Source of the DNA: Nocardioides cavernae
Lineage (GTDB): Bacteria; Actinomycetota; Actinomycetes; Propionibacteriales; Nocardioidaceae
DNA length: 64,000 bases
Direction: 5' to 3'
NCBI RefSeq assembly: GCF_016907475.1
Contig: NZ_JAFBCA010000001.1
Location: forward strand, 1,674,001 to 1,738,000
In this document: piece by piece, positions 7,801 through 16,365 of the stretch
Numbering within the stretch: position 1 is the stretch's first letter
Layout: every line of letters begins with the position of its first letter
Notes under the pieces: generated by a model
Database searches by the model: none
What the model saw: the letters and a program-made list of their open reading frames with translations, nothing else
What the model was told of the DNA's origin: nothing
Position numbers and translations under genes: made by a program

Positions 7801-9685
7801 CAACAAGACGCCGACCGGCGTCACGGTGGCCGATGGGCAGCTGCGCATCAACGCCCAGGCCGGTGACCTGTCCGGCGGTGCGGTCGACGCGAAGAACATG
7901 GTCCTGCAGGACGCGCCCGCCGACGGCACCTGGGCGGCCACCACGCAGCTCACGATGACGGGCGCCGACGACTACCTCCAGGGTGGTCTGGTCGCCTGGA
8001 CCGACGCGAGCAACTACGCCAAGTTCGTCGCGATGGAGAAGCCGAACGGCGACTGGGTGCTCGAGCTGGGTCGTCGGATCAACGGCGACATGGTCTACAC
8101 GAACACGGACCTGCCCGAGGGCGCCGCTCCTGACGACCTGCAGCTGCAGATGGTCTCGACCGGCACCGCCGTCCAGGGCCTCTGGTCGGTCGACCAGGGC
8201 GCGACGTGGACCTCGATGGGCGCGGGCTACCCCTCCACGGGGCTGGTCGCACCCAAGATCGGCGTCGCCGCCTACAACGGCACCGGCAGCCAGGTCGGCG
8301 CGTTCGACTGGTTCAAGGTGAGCGGTGACCCGGTCGTCGCGCCGGACACCTGCGAGGCGATCGAGGCCGACCCCGGCTACCGGACGCTGTTCGACGGCAC
8401 CGCGGAGAGCCTCGAGGACTGGAACATGGCCGGTCCCGGCGTGTTCACCCGTGAGGCCGACTGCACGCTGAAGACCAACGGCGGCCTGGGCCTGCTGTGG
8501 CACTCCGAGCCGCTCGAGGGCGACTACTCGCTGCAGCTGGACTGGAAGCTGGTCGCCGACCACAACGGCGGTGTCTTCGTCGGGTTCCCGAACCCGGAGA
8601 CGACTCCGCGCCAGGAAGGCGGCACCCCCAACCCGGCCGGTGACCCGTGGGTGGCGGTCGAGCAGGGCTACGAGATCCAGATCGACGCGTCGGACGATCC
8701 GGACAGCACGACGGGAGCGATCTACAACTCGCAGTCCGCCGACCTGCCGGCTCGTGACGGCGCCTTGAACCCCCAGGGCCAGTGGAACCACTACGAGATT
8801 CGCGTGGAGGGCATGCGCATCCGGGTCTACCTCAACGACGTGCTGGTGAACGACTTCACCAGTGCCGACCCCAAGCGGATCCGGTGGCCGTCACACATCG
8901 GCCTGCAGAACCACGGCGGTGGTGAGAACGTCTTCTACCGCGACGTGCAGGTCATGGACCTCGCCGACCCGGAGAACGTCGCGTCCGACGTGACGGTCAC
9001 CGCGCCGGAGGAGCTCGAGACGGGTGCGAAGGGCGACGTCGTCGTCGAGGTCGGCTCGGCTGCCGAGGCGGCACCGACCGGTGAGGTGGTGCTGTCCGTG
9101 GACGGCACCGACCTGCCGGCGGTGGAGCTCGAGGACGGCAAGGCGACCTTCGAGGTCGGTCCGTTCGCCGAGGCGGGGACCGTGGAGCTGGTGGCTGACT
9201 ACGCCGGCGACGTGGCGACCGACCCGGGTCAGGGGAGTGCGCAGCTGAAGGTGGTGGAGCCGTCGACGACCCCGCCGACGACCCCGCCGACGACGCCGCC
9301 CACCACGCCGCCGACGACCCCGCCGACGACCCCTCCCACCACGCCTCCCACCACGCCGCCGACGACCCCGTCGACGCCTGCGGTGACGGTCGTCAAGGGC
9401 GGGAAGGTCGACGCGACGAAGAACCGGCGCAAGGCCAAGCTGGTCCTGAGCTGCGGCTCGGTCGCCTGTGAGGGCAAGGTCGTGCTGCGGACCCGCGGCG
9501 CGAAGGGCAAGCGGCTCGGCGCCGGCGCGTTCGACATGGACGCGCGGGACAACGGTGCCGTGGTGCTCAAGCTCAACAGGAAGGCGCGCGCCCTCCTCGG
9601 CAAGAAGGCGTCGCTCAAGGCGGTGCTGGTCGTCCGCCACGAGGACGGCACCACGCAGCGCGTGAAGGTCCGCCTCAAGCGCTGA
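4829..9685 (+). CDS. Giant secreted multimodular carbohydrate-related protein (PA14, propeller, CBM35 x2, DUF1080)
   Basis: The protein has 1618 residues. A long basic signal peptide (RSRRRSR, then hydrophobic core, cleavage near ASA-VPAG, residue 46) is followed by: a PA14 lectin-like domain (about 50-195, with TSDDGSRLTINDQVVVDH); a beta-propeller like sugar dehydrogenases (about 215-565, with LRTPHGMGWGPEGEIFVTDN); a beta domain (570-690); two tandem CBM35/CBM6-like modules (about 697-828 and 830-962, each with YANGPNPQ.NQTK); a concanavalin-like module (about 972-1168); a DUF1080/3-keto-disaccharide-hydrolase-like module (about 1175-1380); an Ig-like domain; a PTTPP linker; and a 100-residue basic tail. 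It probably binds and oxidises or cleaves glycans outside the cell. No LPXTG anchor is visible. Confidence 0.85.
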   Translation: MSLSPVQPRPRATGARSRRRSRWTAAALATAVAASLAAITPSASAVPAGDEPGVTMRAFQLGQSISELCTLKGGQTPNVDLLKQTIDYRAPSDFGGLADNFVVEALANLSVETAGTYRFRLTSDDGSRLTINDQVVVDHDGLHGDTAMEGSVTLTADTVHQLRVDYFEAGGGERLTLEWMPPGTSTFAVVPTSALSTEANVTRVTAPGFKQCEGQDDSAGDGLQLDGVNPAYDLVDLRPDGFEPQVTGLEWDGDDLLVLTWGGNGNDQGNVELGELYRLSGVKAAASPDDVTSTKIAGGLKEPQGISVVDGEIYISEKTGLIKLTGEGADGVYAGREDIATYPFDGNFHEFGFGMLYKDGKFHVNLSVSINLGGATTVPQGSQDRGTHITIDKDTGVIDYVAGGLRTPHGMGWGPEGEIFVTDNQGGWLPASKLLEIKPGEFYNHYTTEKDNTPGRFDDQPVTKPVLWMPQNEIANSPSTPVVVEEGPYAGQLFIGDVTYGGLQRADLEVVDGKKQGALFRMTQGLEAGVSRVLTGPDGSLIVGGLGAGGNWGQNGKLRYGLQKLDLNETVPFDMASMDVVEGGFEIEYTQPLSATTLEDLASKYQVDQWRYRATAQYGGPKLDEEDLQVTSATASEDGRTVTLQVDGMKPDRVVHLRSPRPFESASNETLWSTEVWYTLNSYPGYVETDPEPAPDGIYELEDGELTGTAGIDTEHAGYTGSGFVDGIQSVGSGTTVEVVAPKAGTYDLQIRYANGPNPQPNQTKKMSLYIGDERQEILMPPFADWKTWGTYTARVTLPAGVTRVGIVYEQGDDGNVNLDHVKVVDPTAGRTEAEDGTVTGEGNRVQTEHAGYSGTGYVGGFENDGTAVTFDVTATQAGFHEVKLGYANGPNPQANQTKRMSVYVNDVFVKHLSLPPFATWKEWGSVTDQLELQAGLNVVKIQRDAGDNGNVNLDYLDLGARSACAPGETPGADDEFEGTTLDTCRWSTILNKTPTGVTVADGQLRINAQAGDLSGGAVDAKNMVLQDAPADGTWAATTQLTMTGADDYLQGGLVAWTDASNYAKFVAMEKPNGDWVLELGRRINGDMVYTNTDLPEGAAPDDLQLQMVSTGTAVQGLWSVDQGATWTSMGAGYPSTGLVAPKIGVAAYNGTGSQVGAFDWFKVSGDPVVAPDTCEAIEADPGYRTLFDGTAESLEDWNMAGPGVFTREADCTLKTNGGLGLLWHSEPLEGDYSLQLDWKLVADHNGGVFVGFPNPETTPRQEGGTPNPAGDPWVAVEQGYEIQIDASDDPDSTTGAIYNSQSADLPARDGALNPQGQWNHYEIRVEGMRIRVYLNDVLVNDFTSADPKRIRWPSHIGLQNHGGGENVFYRDVQVMDLADPENVASDVTVTAPEELETGAKGDVVVEVGSAAEAAPTGEVVLSVDGTDLPAVELEDGKATFEVGPFAEAGTVELVADYAGDVATDPGQGSAQLKVVEPSTTPPTTPPTTPPTTPPTTPPTTPPTTPPTTPPTTPSTPAVTVVKGGKVDATKNRRKAKLVLSCGSVACEGKVVLRTRGAKGKRLGAGAFDMDARDNGAVVLKLNRKARALLGKKASLKAVLVVRHEDGTTQRVKVRLKR
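9259..9378 (+). repeat. Pro-Thr (TPPTTPP) linker repeat in coding DNA
   Basis: About eight units of the tetrapeptide TPPT are coded by near-identical ACG/ACC-CCG/CCC-CCG/CCC-ACG/ACC units in the secreted protein. Such Pro/Thr linkers separate domains in secreted glycoside hydrolases. The DNA is repetitive enough for copy number to vary by slippage. Confidence 0.9.
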
Positions 9686-9739
9686 CCCGGTTCCCGGGTG
9701 GTCAGGCGCGCATCAACGTCTGACCCCCGGACACCCCCC

Positions 9740-9773
9740 GACGGCCCGTCCTCCCACCGGAGGGCGGGCCGTC
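9740..9773 (+). terminator. GC-rich stem-loop terminator after the secreted protein
   Basis: The arms GACGGCCCGTCCT (9740-9752) and AGGGCGGGCCGTC (9761-9773) pair over 13 bp with one G-U pair and an 8-nt loop. A short mixed T tract (GTCGTTCGTCC) follows. It lies 55 bp after the stop codon. Confidence 0.75.
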
Positions 9774-9807
9774 GTCGTTCGTCCGGTCCGACGGATCGCC
9801 CGCCGCC

Positions 9808-9851
9808 GCGTCATACGAACCGGCACCTATCGGTCCGAATCGGTATGACGC
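9808..9851. repeat. Hairpin repeat copy A
   Basis: Arms GCGTCATAC (9808-9816) and GTATGACGC (9843-9851) form a 9-bp stem with inner pairing ACCG/CGGT. The first 20 nt from 9809 (CGTCATACGAACCGGCACCT) recur exactly in copy B, 64 bp downstream. Confidence 0.75.
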
Positions 9852-9872
9852 TGTCGGCGGTGGCTACCGCAA

Positions 9873-9914
9873 CGTCATACGAACCGGCACCTGTGGGTGC
9901 AGATCCGCATGACG
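9873..9914. repeat. Hairpin repeat copy B
   Basis: It begins with the same 20 nt as copy A (9873-9892) and closes with GCATGACG (9907-9914), pairing with one mismatch. Inner arms GCACC/GGTGC also pair. The middle differs from copy A while both keep an inner stem, which suggests the fold is maintained. Both copies lie between convergent genes. Confidence 0.7.
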
Positions 9915-9937
9915 CTGCCCCGGCACCCGAAGCCGGG

Positions 9938-10567
9938 TCAGCGCCTGACCATCCGGACCAGGCAGTCCCACGCCGTACGTCGTTCCTCACCGCCGTGGCC
10001 GTCGGCCGCGGTGACCTCGCGGGCGACGCGCTCGGCGCGCAGCACCTCGACGTCGAGGTCGGCCGTGCTCGTCAGGTCGCCGACGACGTCCTGGGCGGTC
10101 ATCAGCACCGCCGGGTCCTGCGGCCCGCCGGTCCCGTCGGTGAGGTTGGTCGAGTCGTGGGCGACCAGCAGGAACGTCCCGCCGGTGCGCAGCATCCCGA
10201 CGGCGTTGCGCACCGCACGCCGCCGATCGCCCGCGGGCACCTGCAGGTAGGCCACCACGACGAGGTCGACGGGCTCCGCGGGCTGCCAGGCGGTCGCGTC
10301 CGCGCGGACCCACGTCACGTCGAGGCCGCGGGGGTCGTCCGCGGCCAGGCGGGCGCCCTTGTCGAGGGCGACCTGCGAGAAGTCGACGGCGACGGCAGAC
10401 CACCCGCGCGAGGCGAGCCAGATGGCGTTGCGTCCCTCGCCGGCCGCGAGGTCCACCGCCGTGCCCGGAGGCAGGTCGGCGAGCTCGGCGGCCACGAACT
10501 GGTTGGGCTCACGCGACCAGACCAGGTCGGTGGCGGCGTACCTCTCGTCCCAGGCGTGTGCGTCCAT
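9938..10567 (-). CDS. Class I SAM-dependent methyltransferase
   Basis: The 209-residue protein has a Rossmann-type SAM fold: motif I is AVDLAAGEGRNAIWLASRG (about residues 38-56), then AVDFSQVALDKG, an acidic DATAW loop and a VAYLQVP strand. The N-terminal MDAHAWDERYAATDLVWSREPNQFV is typical of the small-molecule methyltransferase/thiopurine-like group in actinobacteria. The substrate is unknown. Start ATG at 10567 was chosen because TACCCT (minus, 10575-10580) sits 7 nt upstream, giving a leaderless transcript. Upstream in-frame sequence is Arg/Pro-rich and non-coding in character. nagA is 29 bp upstream on the same strand. Confidence 0.88.
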   Translation of the reverse strand: MDAHAWDERYAATDLVWSREPNQFVAAELADLPPGTAVDLAAGEGRNAIWLASRGWSAVAVDFSQVALDKGARLAADDPRGLDVTWVRADATAWQPAEPVDLVVVAYLQVPAGDRRRAVRNAVGMLRTGGTFLLVAHDSTNLTDGTGGPQDPAVLMTAQDVVGDLTSTADLDVEVLRAERVAREVTAADGHGGEERRTAWDCLVRMVRR

Positions 10568-10596
10568 GCCCAGCAGGGTAGGCCCGTCCGGCAGGC

Positions 10597-11745
10597 TCAG
10601 CCCACGGCCAACGACGAAGGGCTGACCCAGGCGCCGGCGCGCATCGTCCGGACCACGCACAGGTCCTCGTCGAGGACGACGAGGTCGGCGCGGCGGTCTG
10701 CTTCGAGCGCGCCCACGTCGGCCAGGCCCCACGCCCGGGCCGGCGCGGTGCTCGCCGCGTGGGCCACGTCGAGCAGGGGCAGCCCTGCGGTGCGCACGGC
10801 GAAGCGGACTGCCGCGTCCATGGTGAGGGTGGAGCCGGCGATCGCGCCGGTCCCGGTTCCGTCGGCCAGGCGTGCCACGCCGTCGCGCACCTCGATCGCC
10901 ATCGGGCCGAGCCGGTAGTCGCCGTCCGGAGCGCCCGCGGCGGCCATCGCGTCGGTGACGAGGACGCAGCGGCCGGGCGCGGCAGCGAACACCATGCGGA
11001 GCACGGCCGGGTGCAGGTGCACGCCGTCGGCGATCAGCTCGACGTCGACGGGGGAGTCCAGCAGGGCACCGACGGGGCCGGGGTCACGGTGGTGGAGCGG
11101 GCGCATCGCGTTGAAGAGGTGCGTGCCGAGGCGGGCACCCGCGTCGAGGGCGGCCCGCGACTCGTCGTACGTCGCGTCGGTGTGGCCGATCGCGGCGACG
11201 ACGCCGGCGTCGGTGAGCTGGCGGACGGCCTCGATGCCTCCGGGCAGCTCGGGTGCGAGGGTGACCATGCGTACGGCGCCGTCCCCCGCGGCGAGGAGGG
11301 CCCGGACCGCGGCCGGGTCCGGGTGCGTGAGCGAACCCGGCCGGTGGGCGCCGGAGCGCTGAGGGCTCAGCCAGGGTCCCTCGAGGTGGATGCCGGCGAG
11401 GCGGCCGTCCTGCACGAGCAGGGCGAGCTCGCGGACGGCGTCGGCCATCCGCTGCGGGGTGTCGGTGACCAGGCTGGCCGCCATCGACGTCGTCCCGTGG
11501 GCGAGGTGGGTGTCGGCGACGACCGCAGCCGCGTCCGCCGTACCGAGGTCGAAGGACGCGCCCCCGCCGCCGTGCACGTGGAGGTCGACGAACCCCGGGA
11601 CGACGGTCGCCTCGCCGAGGTCCGCGTCGGGCTCGCGTGGTGGCGCCCCCTCGCCGACCTCGACGATGCGGTCACCGTCGAGGTGCAGCCACCCCGGCGC
11701 GAGGATCCGCGCCGGGGTGACCACCTGTCGTGCAACGAGGATCAC
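10597..11745 (-). CDS. nagA: N-acetylglucosamine-6-phosphate deacetylase
   Basis: The 382-residue protein is an amidohydrolase-fold enzyme with metal and substrate motifs in order: DLHVHGGGG, HLEGPWLSPQRSGAHRPG, AIGHTDA, HLFNAMRPLHHRDPG and VTDAMAAAG (catalytic Asp). It converts GlcNAc-6-P to GlcN-6-P plus acetate in the cytoplasm. The GTG start is 1 nt after the stop of the GlcNAc-type EIIC gene, so the two are translationally linked. The cluster with PTS genes and the DasR-like regulator strongly supports the assignment. Confidence 0.96.
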   Translation of the reverse strand: MILVARQVVTPARILAPGWLHLDGDRIVEVGEGAPPREPDADLGEATVVPGFVDLHVHGGGGASFDLGTADAAAVVADTHLAHGTTSMAASLVTDTPQRMADAVRELALLVQDGRLAGIHLEGPWLSPQRSGAHRPGSLTHPDPAAVRALLAAGDGAVRMVTLAPELPGGIEAVRQLTDAGVVAAIGHTDATYDESRAALDAGARLGTHLFNAMRPLHHRDPGPVGALLDSPVDVELIADGVHLHPAVLRMVFAAAPGRCVLVTDAMAAAGAPDGDYRLGPMAIEVRDGVARLADGTGTGAIAGSTLTMDAAVRFAVRTAGLPLLDVAHAASTAPARAWGLADVGALEADRRADLVVLDEDLCVVRTMRAGAWVSPSSLAVG

Positions 11746-11746
11746 G

Positions 11747-13011
<1,265 letters not shown>

Positions 13012-13015
<4 letters not shown>

Positions 13016-13776
13016 GATGGATCCCTTCTGGTGCTCTTCTTCCTGGCGGCGCGCTGCTCGGCGCCGAGGCTCATGTGGACCTGGTAGCGGTCGCCCCGGT
13101 AGCGGGAGACGACGTACTCGACCGGTCGCCCCGCCGCGGTCGAGACGCGGCGGAAGACCAGGAGTGGCGTGTGTACGGGTGCCTCGAGGCGGCGCGCGGT
13201 CGCACCCTCCGCCGCCTCGCCCCACAGGGTCTGCTCGGCCCCGTCGATGACGAGGTCGTAGCTGCTCGCGAAGAGCGTGTAGAGCGAGCCGGTGAGGTCC
13301 GCGGTGTCGAGGCCGGGGAGGAGGGAGCACGGGTACCACCCCTGCTCGATCGCCATCGGCTGGCCGTCGGCGAGCCGCACGCGGTCGATCCGCCAGGCAG
13401 TGCCGCGCGCGCCCAGCCGCAGCGCCTTGACGACCTCCGGCGGCGGCCGCTCCTCGTCGACGCGCATGAGGCGGGTCGCCGGGACCAGGCCGCGGCGGCG
13501 CATGTCCTCGGAGAACGACGCCAGGTGCAGGCTCGTCTGCACGCGGGGTCGCGCGACGAAGGTGCCCTTGCCGTGGATCTTCTCCAGCAGGCCACCGACC
13601 ACCAGGCTGTCGATGGCCTTGCGCACCGTGGCGCGGGAGACGTCGTACGTCGTCATGAGCTCGCGCTCCGAGGGGATCGAGGCGCCGGGCCCGAGGTCGC
13701 GGGTCGCCAGCTCGGCCAGCACGTCGCTCAGCTGCACGTGCTTGGGCCGCGGGCCGTCCTCGATCCTGGGGGACAT
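13012..13776 (-). CDS. dasR: GntR/HutC-family regulator, DasR-like
   Basis: The 254-residue protein has an N-terminal winged helix (SIPSERELMTTYDVSRATVRKAIDSLVVGGLLEKIHGKGTF, about residues 28-70) and a C-terminal UTRA effector domain ending with VEYVVSRYRGDRYQVHM. DasR senses GlcN-6-P/GlcNAc-6-P and represses GlcNAc and chitin genes. ATG at 13776 was chosen because AGAGGA lies 5 nt upstream; a longer in-frame start would place coding sequence over the palindromic operator. It leads the EIIC-nagA operon and is divergent from the SIS-domain deaminase gene. Confidence 0.88.
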
Positions 13777-13795
13777 GTCGTCCTCTCGACGCCTG

Positions 13796-13828
13796 ATGGA
13801 TCCATTGGTACGGTCTGGTACGTACCAG
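13796..13828. promoter_or_regulatory. GntR (dre-like) operator in the dasR / deaminase divergent region
   Basis: A perfect 14-bp palindrome CTGGTACGTACCAG (13815-13828) is preceded by TGGTAC in direct repeat (13806-13811) and by a perfect palindrome ATGGATCCAT (13796-13805). The TGG-N-CCA symmetry resembles the DasR consensus (ACTGGTCTAGACCAGT). Position between two GlcNAc operons suggests shared control; binding is inferred. Confidence 0.7.
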
Positions 13829-13873
13829 TTGGAGAGCATGGCTCCGACACGTCGACGTTGTCAAGGACCACCG

Positions 13874-14926
13874 ATGGACACCTCACCCCCAGCCGCACTC
13901 ACGACGCAGATGGCGTCCGAGATCGCCGAGCAGCCCGCGGCCGCCCGCCGCACCCTCGACGCGCTGCTGCCCGAGCAGCCGCGACTGCGCGAGCTCGCCG
14001 CCGGGCGCCGCCGCGTGCTGCTCGTGGCGCGTGGGTCGAGCGACAACGCCGCCATCTACGGCCGCTACCTGCTCGAGGTGGCCGCCGGCGTCCCCGCGGG
14101 GCTGGCAGCGCCCAGCGTCGCCACCCACTACGGCGCTCGCCTCGACCTCTCGGACACCATGGTGATCTCGGTGTCGCAGTCCGGTGCGACCGCCGAGATC
14201 GTCGAGACCCAGGAGTGGGCGCGAGCCTGCGGGGCCGCCACCGTGGGCGTGACCAACGTCGAGGGGTCGCCGCTCGCCGATGCCGCCGACGTCGCGCTCG
14301 TGACCCGGGCCGGTCCGGAGCTCGCGGTGCCGGCGACCAAGTCCTACCTCACCCAGCTGGTGGCCCTCGCCGTCCTCGCCGACGCGCTGGGGGAGGCGCC
14401 GCGGGGAGACGCGCTCGACCGCGTGCCCGCTGCCGTCGAGGAGCTCCTGCACACCGACGTCGGCGCGGCTGCCGAGGCGCTGGCCACCACCGACCGCGTG
14501 GTGGTGTCGGGGCGCGGGCTGCTCCTCGGCACCGCGCTGGAGACGGCGCTGAAGATGGAGGAGACGTGCCTGCGCCCGGTGCGCGGCTACTCGTACGCCG
14601 ACCTGCGCCACGGCCCGATCTCCGTGGTGAGCGAGGGGCTGCTGGCCGTGCTGGTCGGCGCGGCCGAGGGCCCGCTCGCCGAGCCGATGGTCGACCTGGT
14701 GCGTGACCTGCACGATCGCGGGGCGCGCGTCCTCGGGCTCGGTGGCACGTCCGACTTCGCGGACGAGTGCGACCTCCACCTGGCGGGTCCGGACCTGCCC
14801 GAGACGGTCGAGCCCATCGCGTCGATCGTGCCTGCGCAGCTGATGATCGAGCAGATGGCCCGTCGGCTGGCCCTCGACCCCGACAACCCGCGCGGCCTCA
14901 AGAAGGTCACCCAGACCGACCGCTGA
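13874..14926 (+). CDS. SIS-domain glucosamine-6-phosphate deaminase (NagB-II type)
   Basis: The 350-residue protein has two SIS sugar-isomerase domains with motifs VARGSSDNAAIYGRY, ISVSQSGATAEIVET, VPATKSYLTQL, KMEETCLRPV and RGYSYADLRHGP. It resembles the isomerase half of GlcN-6-P synthase without the glutamine amidotransferase domain, as in the NagB-II deaminases. It probably converts GlcN-6-P to fructose-6-P and ammonia, the step after NagA. No classical nagB is seen in the window. ATG at 13874 has an AAGGA upstream. An AgaS-like role on GalN-6-P is the alternative. Confidence 0.85.
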   Translation: MDTSPPAALTTQMASEIAEQPAAARRTLDALLPEQPRLRELAAGRRRVLLVARGSSDNAAIYGRYLLEVAAGVPAGLAAPSVATHYGARLDLSDTMVISVSQSGATAEIVETQEWARACGAATVGVTNVEGSPLADAADVALVTRAGPELAVPATKSYLTQLVALAVLADALGEAPRGDALDRVPAAVEELLHTDVGAAAEALATTDRVVVSGRGLLLGTALETALKMEETCLRPVRGYSYADLRHGPISVVSEGLLAVLVGAAEGPLAEPMVDLVRDLHDRGARVLGLGGTSDFADECDLHLAGPDLPETVEPIASIVPAQLMIEQMARRLALDPDNPRGLKKVTQTDR

Positions 14927-14968
14927 CCCCTACGACCGTTGCGCCGCACCCCGTCGGCGTACGCGACA

Positions 14969-14978
14969 GTGGATCCAC
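14969..14978. promoter_or_regulatory. Possible second GntR half-site in the EIIB leader
   Basis: A perfect palindrome GTGGATCCAC precedes the EIIB ribosome-binding site (AAAGGAA). It shares TGGATCCA with 13797-13804 in the dasR promoter. Short, so chance is possible. Confidence 0.3.
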
Positions 14979-14996
14979 CCACGAAAGGAACCTGAG

Positions 14997-15230
14997 ATGA
15001 GCAGCAAGGCAGAGCAGATCCTGGCCGGCCTCGGCGGCGCCGACAACGTCGTCGAGATCGAGGCGTGCATCACCCGCCTCCGCACCGAGGTCAAGGACGG
15101 CTCGCTCGTCGACCAGGCCGCCCTCAAGGCCGCCGGGGCCCACGGCGTGATGGCGAGCGGCACCGTCGTCCAGGTCGTCGTCGGGCCCGAGGCGGACAAC
15201 CTCGCCGACGACATCGAGGACCTGATGTGA
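14997..15230 (+). CDS. PTS EIIB, glucose/GlcNAc type
   Basis: The 77-residue protein is a complete stand-alone EIIB domain. Cys24 in VEIEACITRLR is the phosphorylated residue, matching the CxTRLR signature of the glucose/GlcNAc EIIB family. It carries phosphate from EIIA to the incoming sugar at EIIC. ATG follows an AAAGGAA ribosome-binding site by 8 nt. Its stop overlaps the next start (GTGA), so EIIB and EIIA are translationally coupled. Homologous to the small EIIB (NagF) of streptomycetes. Confidence 0.94.
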   Translation: MSSKAEQILAGLGGADNVVEIEACITRLRTEVKDGSLVDQAALKAAGAHGVMASGTVVQVVVGPEADNLADDIEDLM

Positions 15231-15694
15231 GCGGTGCCGTCCAGGTCCTCGCCCCCTGCCCGGGACGGGTCGTCGCGATGTCGGACGTGCCCGACCCCGT
15301 CTTCGCCGAGGAGATGGTCGGCCCCGGGGTGGCCATCGAGCCCGAACCCGGCCGCACCACCGTGGTGTCGCCGATCGCCGGCAAGGTCGTCAAGGTCCTG
15401 CCGCACGCCTTCGTCGTCCTCGGCGACGGCGTCGGCGTCCTGGTGCACCTCGGCATCAACACCGTCCGTCTGGAAGGGGAGGGCTTCGAGATCCTCGCCA
15501 CCCAGGGGAGCGAGGTCGCCGCGGGCGACCCGATGATCACGTGGGACCCGTCCTCGCTGCCGCCCAGGGCCGGCGGCCAGGACGTCTCGCCGATCGTCCC
15601 GGTCGTGCTGATGGACGCACCGAAGGGGTCGGTCGCGAGCGACGCCATCGGCGGGTCCGTGGCTGCCGGCGACGTGCTCTTCGCGACCGCATGA
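15227..15694 (+). CDS. crr: PTS EIIA, glucose type
   Basis: The 155-residue protein matches the EIIA-Glc (Crr) fold. The two conserved histidines are His60 (VLPHAFVV) and His74 (VLVHLGINTVRL), the latter being the phosphorylation site. It receives phosphate from HPr and passes it to EIIB. GTG at 15227 overlaps the EIIB stop by 4 nt and its own stop overlaps the next gene's ATG, forming a tightly coupled three-gene unit. HPr and EI are not in the window. Confidence 0.95.
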   Translation: MSGAVQVLAPCPGRVVAMSDVPDPVFAEEMVGPGVAIEPEPGRTTVVSPIAGKVVKVLPHAFVVLGDGVGVLVHLGINTVRLEGEGFEILATQGSEVAAGDPMITWDPSSLPPRAGGQDVSPIVPVVLMDAPKGSVASDAIGGSVAAGDVLFATA

Positions 15695-16344
15695 CGGGGG
15701 CGACGACAGCGGTCTCCGCGCTCCTGCTCGACCTCGACGGGACGCTGGTCGACTCCGAGCCGCTGCACCGGCGCGGCTACGAGTCGTTCTTCGCCCACAA
15801 GGGCTGGGAGGTCCCCGACCTCTCCGTCTTCACCGGACGCCGGGCGGTCGACGTCTTCGCGACCGAGCACGGCCCCTGGGACGGGCTCGACCCCGAGGCC
15901 GTGCTCGCGGAGGTGCTCGAGCACGTGCCGGACGAGGCGGCGCGCGCCGTGCCGGGCGCCCGGGAGCTGATCGAGGCGGCCCGCGCGGGCGGCACACCGG
16001 TCGCGATCGTCACCTCGGCCGGGCCGGACTGGGTCCAGCGGTCGCTGGTCGAGTCGCTCACCCTCGAGGTCGACAGCGTCGACCTCGTCGTCACCGCCCG
16101 TGACGTCGAGGACGGCAAGCCGCACCCGGCCGGCTTCGCGCTCGCCTGCCGGAGGCTGGACGCCGACCCCGCGGCCGCGCTGGCGGCGGAGGACTCGCCG
16201 GCGGGTGTCCGCGCGGCGCTCGGTGCCGGCGTGCGCCAGGTGCACGGCATCGGCACGTCCCACCCGCGCGAGGTGCTCCTCGACGCCGGCGCGGTCGAGG
16301 TCCACGGTGACCTCCGGCCGCTGCTCCCGCTCCTGCGGGCGTGA
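15691..16344 (+). CDS. HAD-superfamily sugar-phosphatase/phosphoglucomutase-like
   Basis: The 217-residue protein has HAD motif I LLLDLDGTLVDSEP (about residues 10-23), motif II IVTSAG, motif III Lys in DGKPHPAGF and motif IV AAEDSPAGVRAA. The four-helix cap between motifs I and II is typical of the beta-phosphoglucomutase subfamily. It probably dephosphorylates a sugar phosphate and may relieve sugar-phosphate accumulation during PTS uptake; this follows from its ATGA overlap with the EIIA gene. The exact substrate is not visible. Confidence 0.88.
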   Translation: MTGATTAVSALLLDLDGTLVDSEPLHRRGYESFFAHKGWEVPDLSVFTGRRAVDVFATEHGPWDGLDPEAVLAEVLEHVPDEAARAVPGARELIEAARAGGTPVAIVTSAGPDWVQRSLVESLTLEVDSVDLVVTARDVEDGKPHPAGFALACRRLDADPAAALAAEDSPAGVRAALGAGVRQVHGIGTSHPREVLLDAGAVEVHGDLRPLLPLLRA

Positions 16345-16365
16345 CCCGACGCCGGGACACAGGGC

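Noticed and set aside
4889..8791. A long minus-strand open frame opposite the secreted protein
   Set aside because: It is an artefact of the high-GC codon pattern; the plus-strand frame has recognisable modules, a signal peptide and a ribosome-binding site.
14969..14978. Strong second DasR operator
   Set aside because: Only a 10-bp palindrome that also contains a common restriction-like sequence; kept as a low-confidence element.
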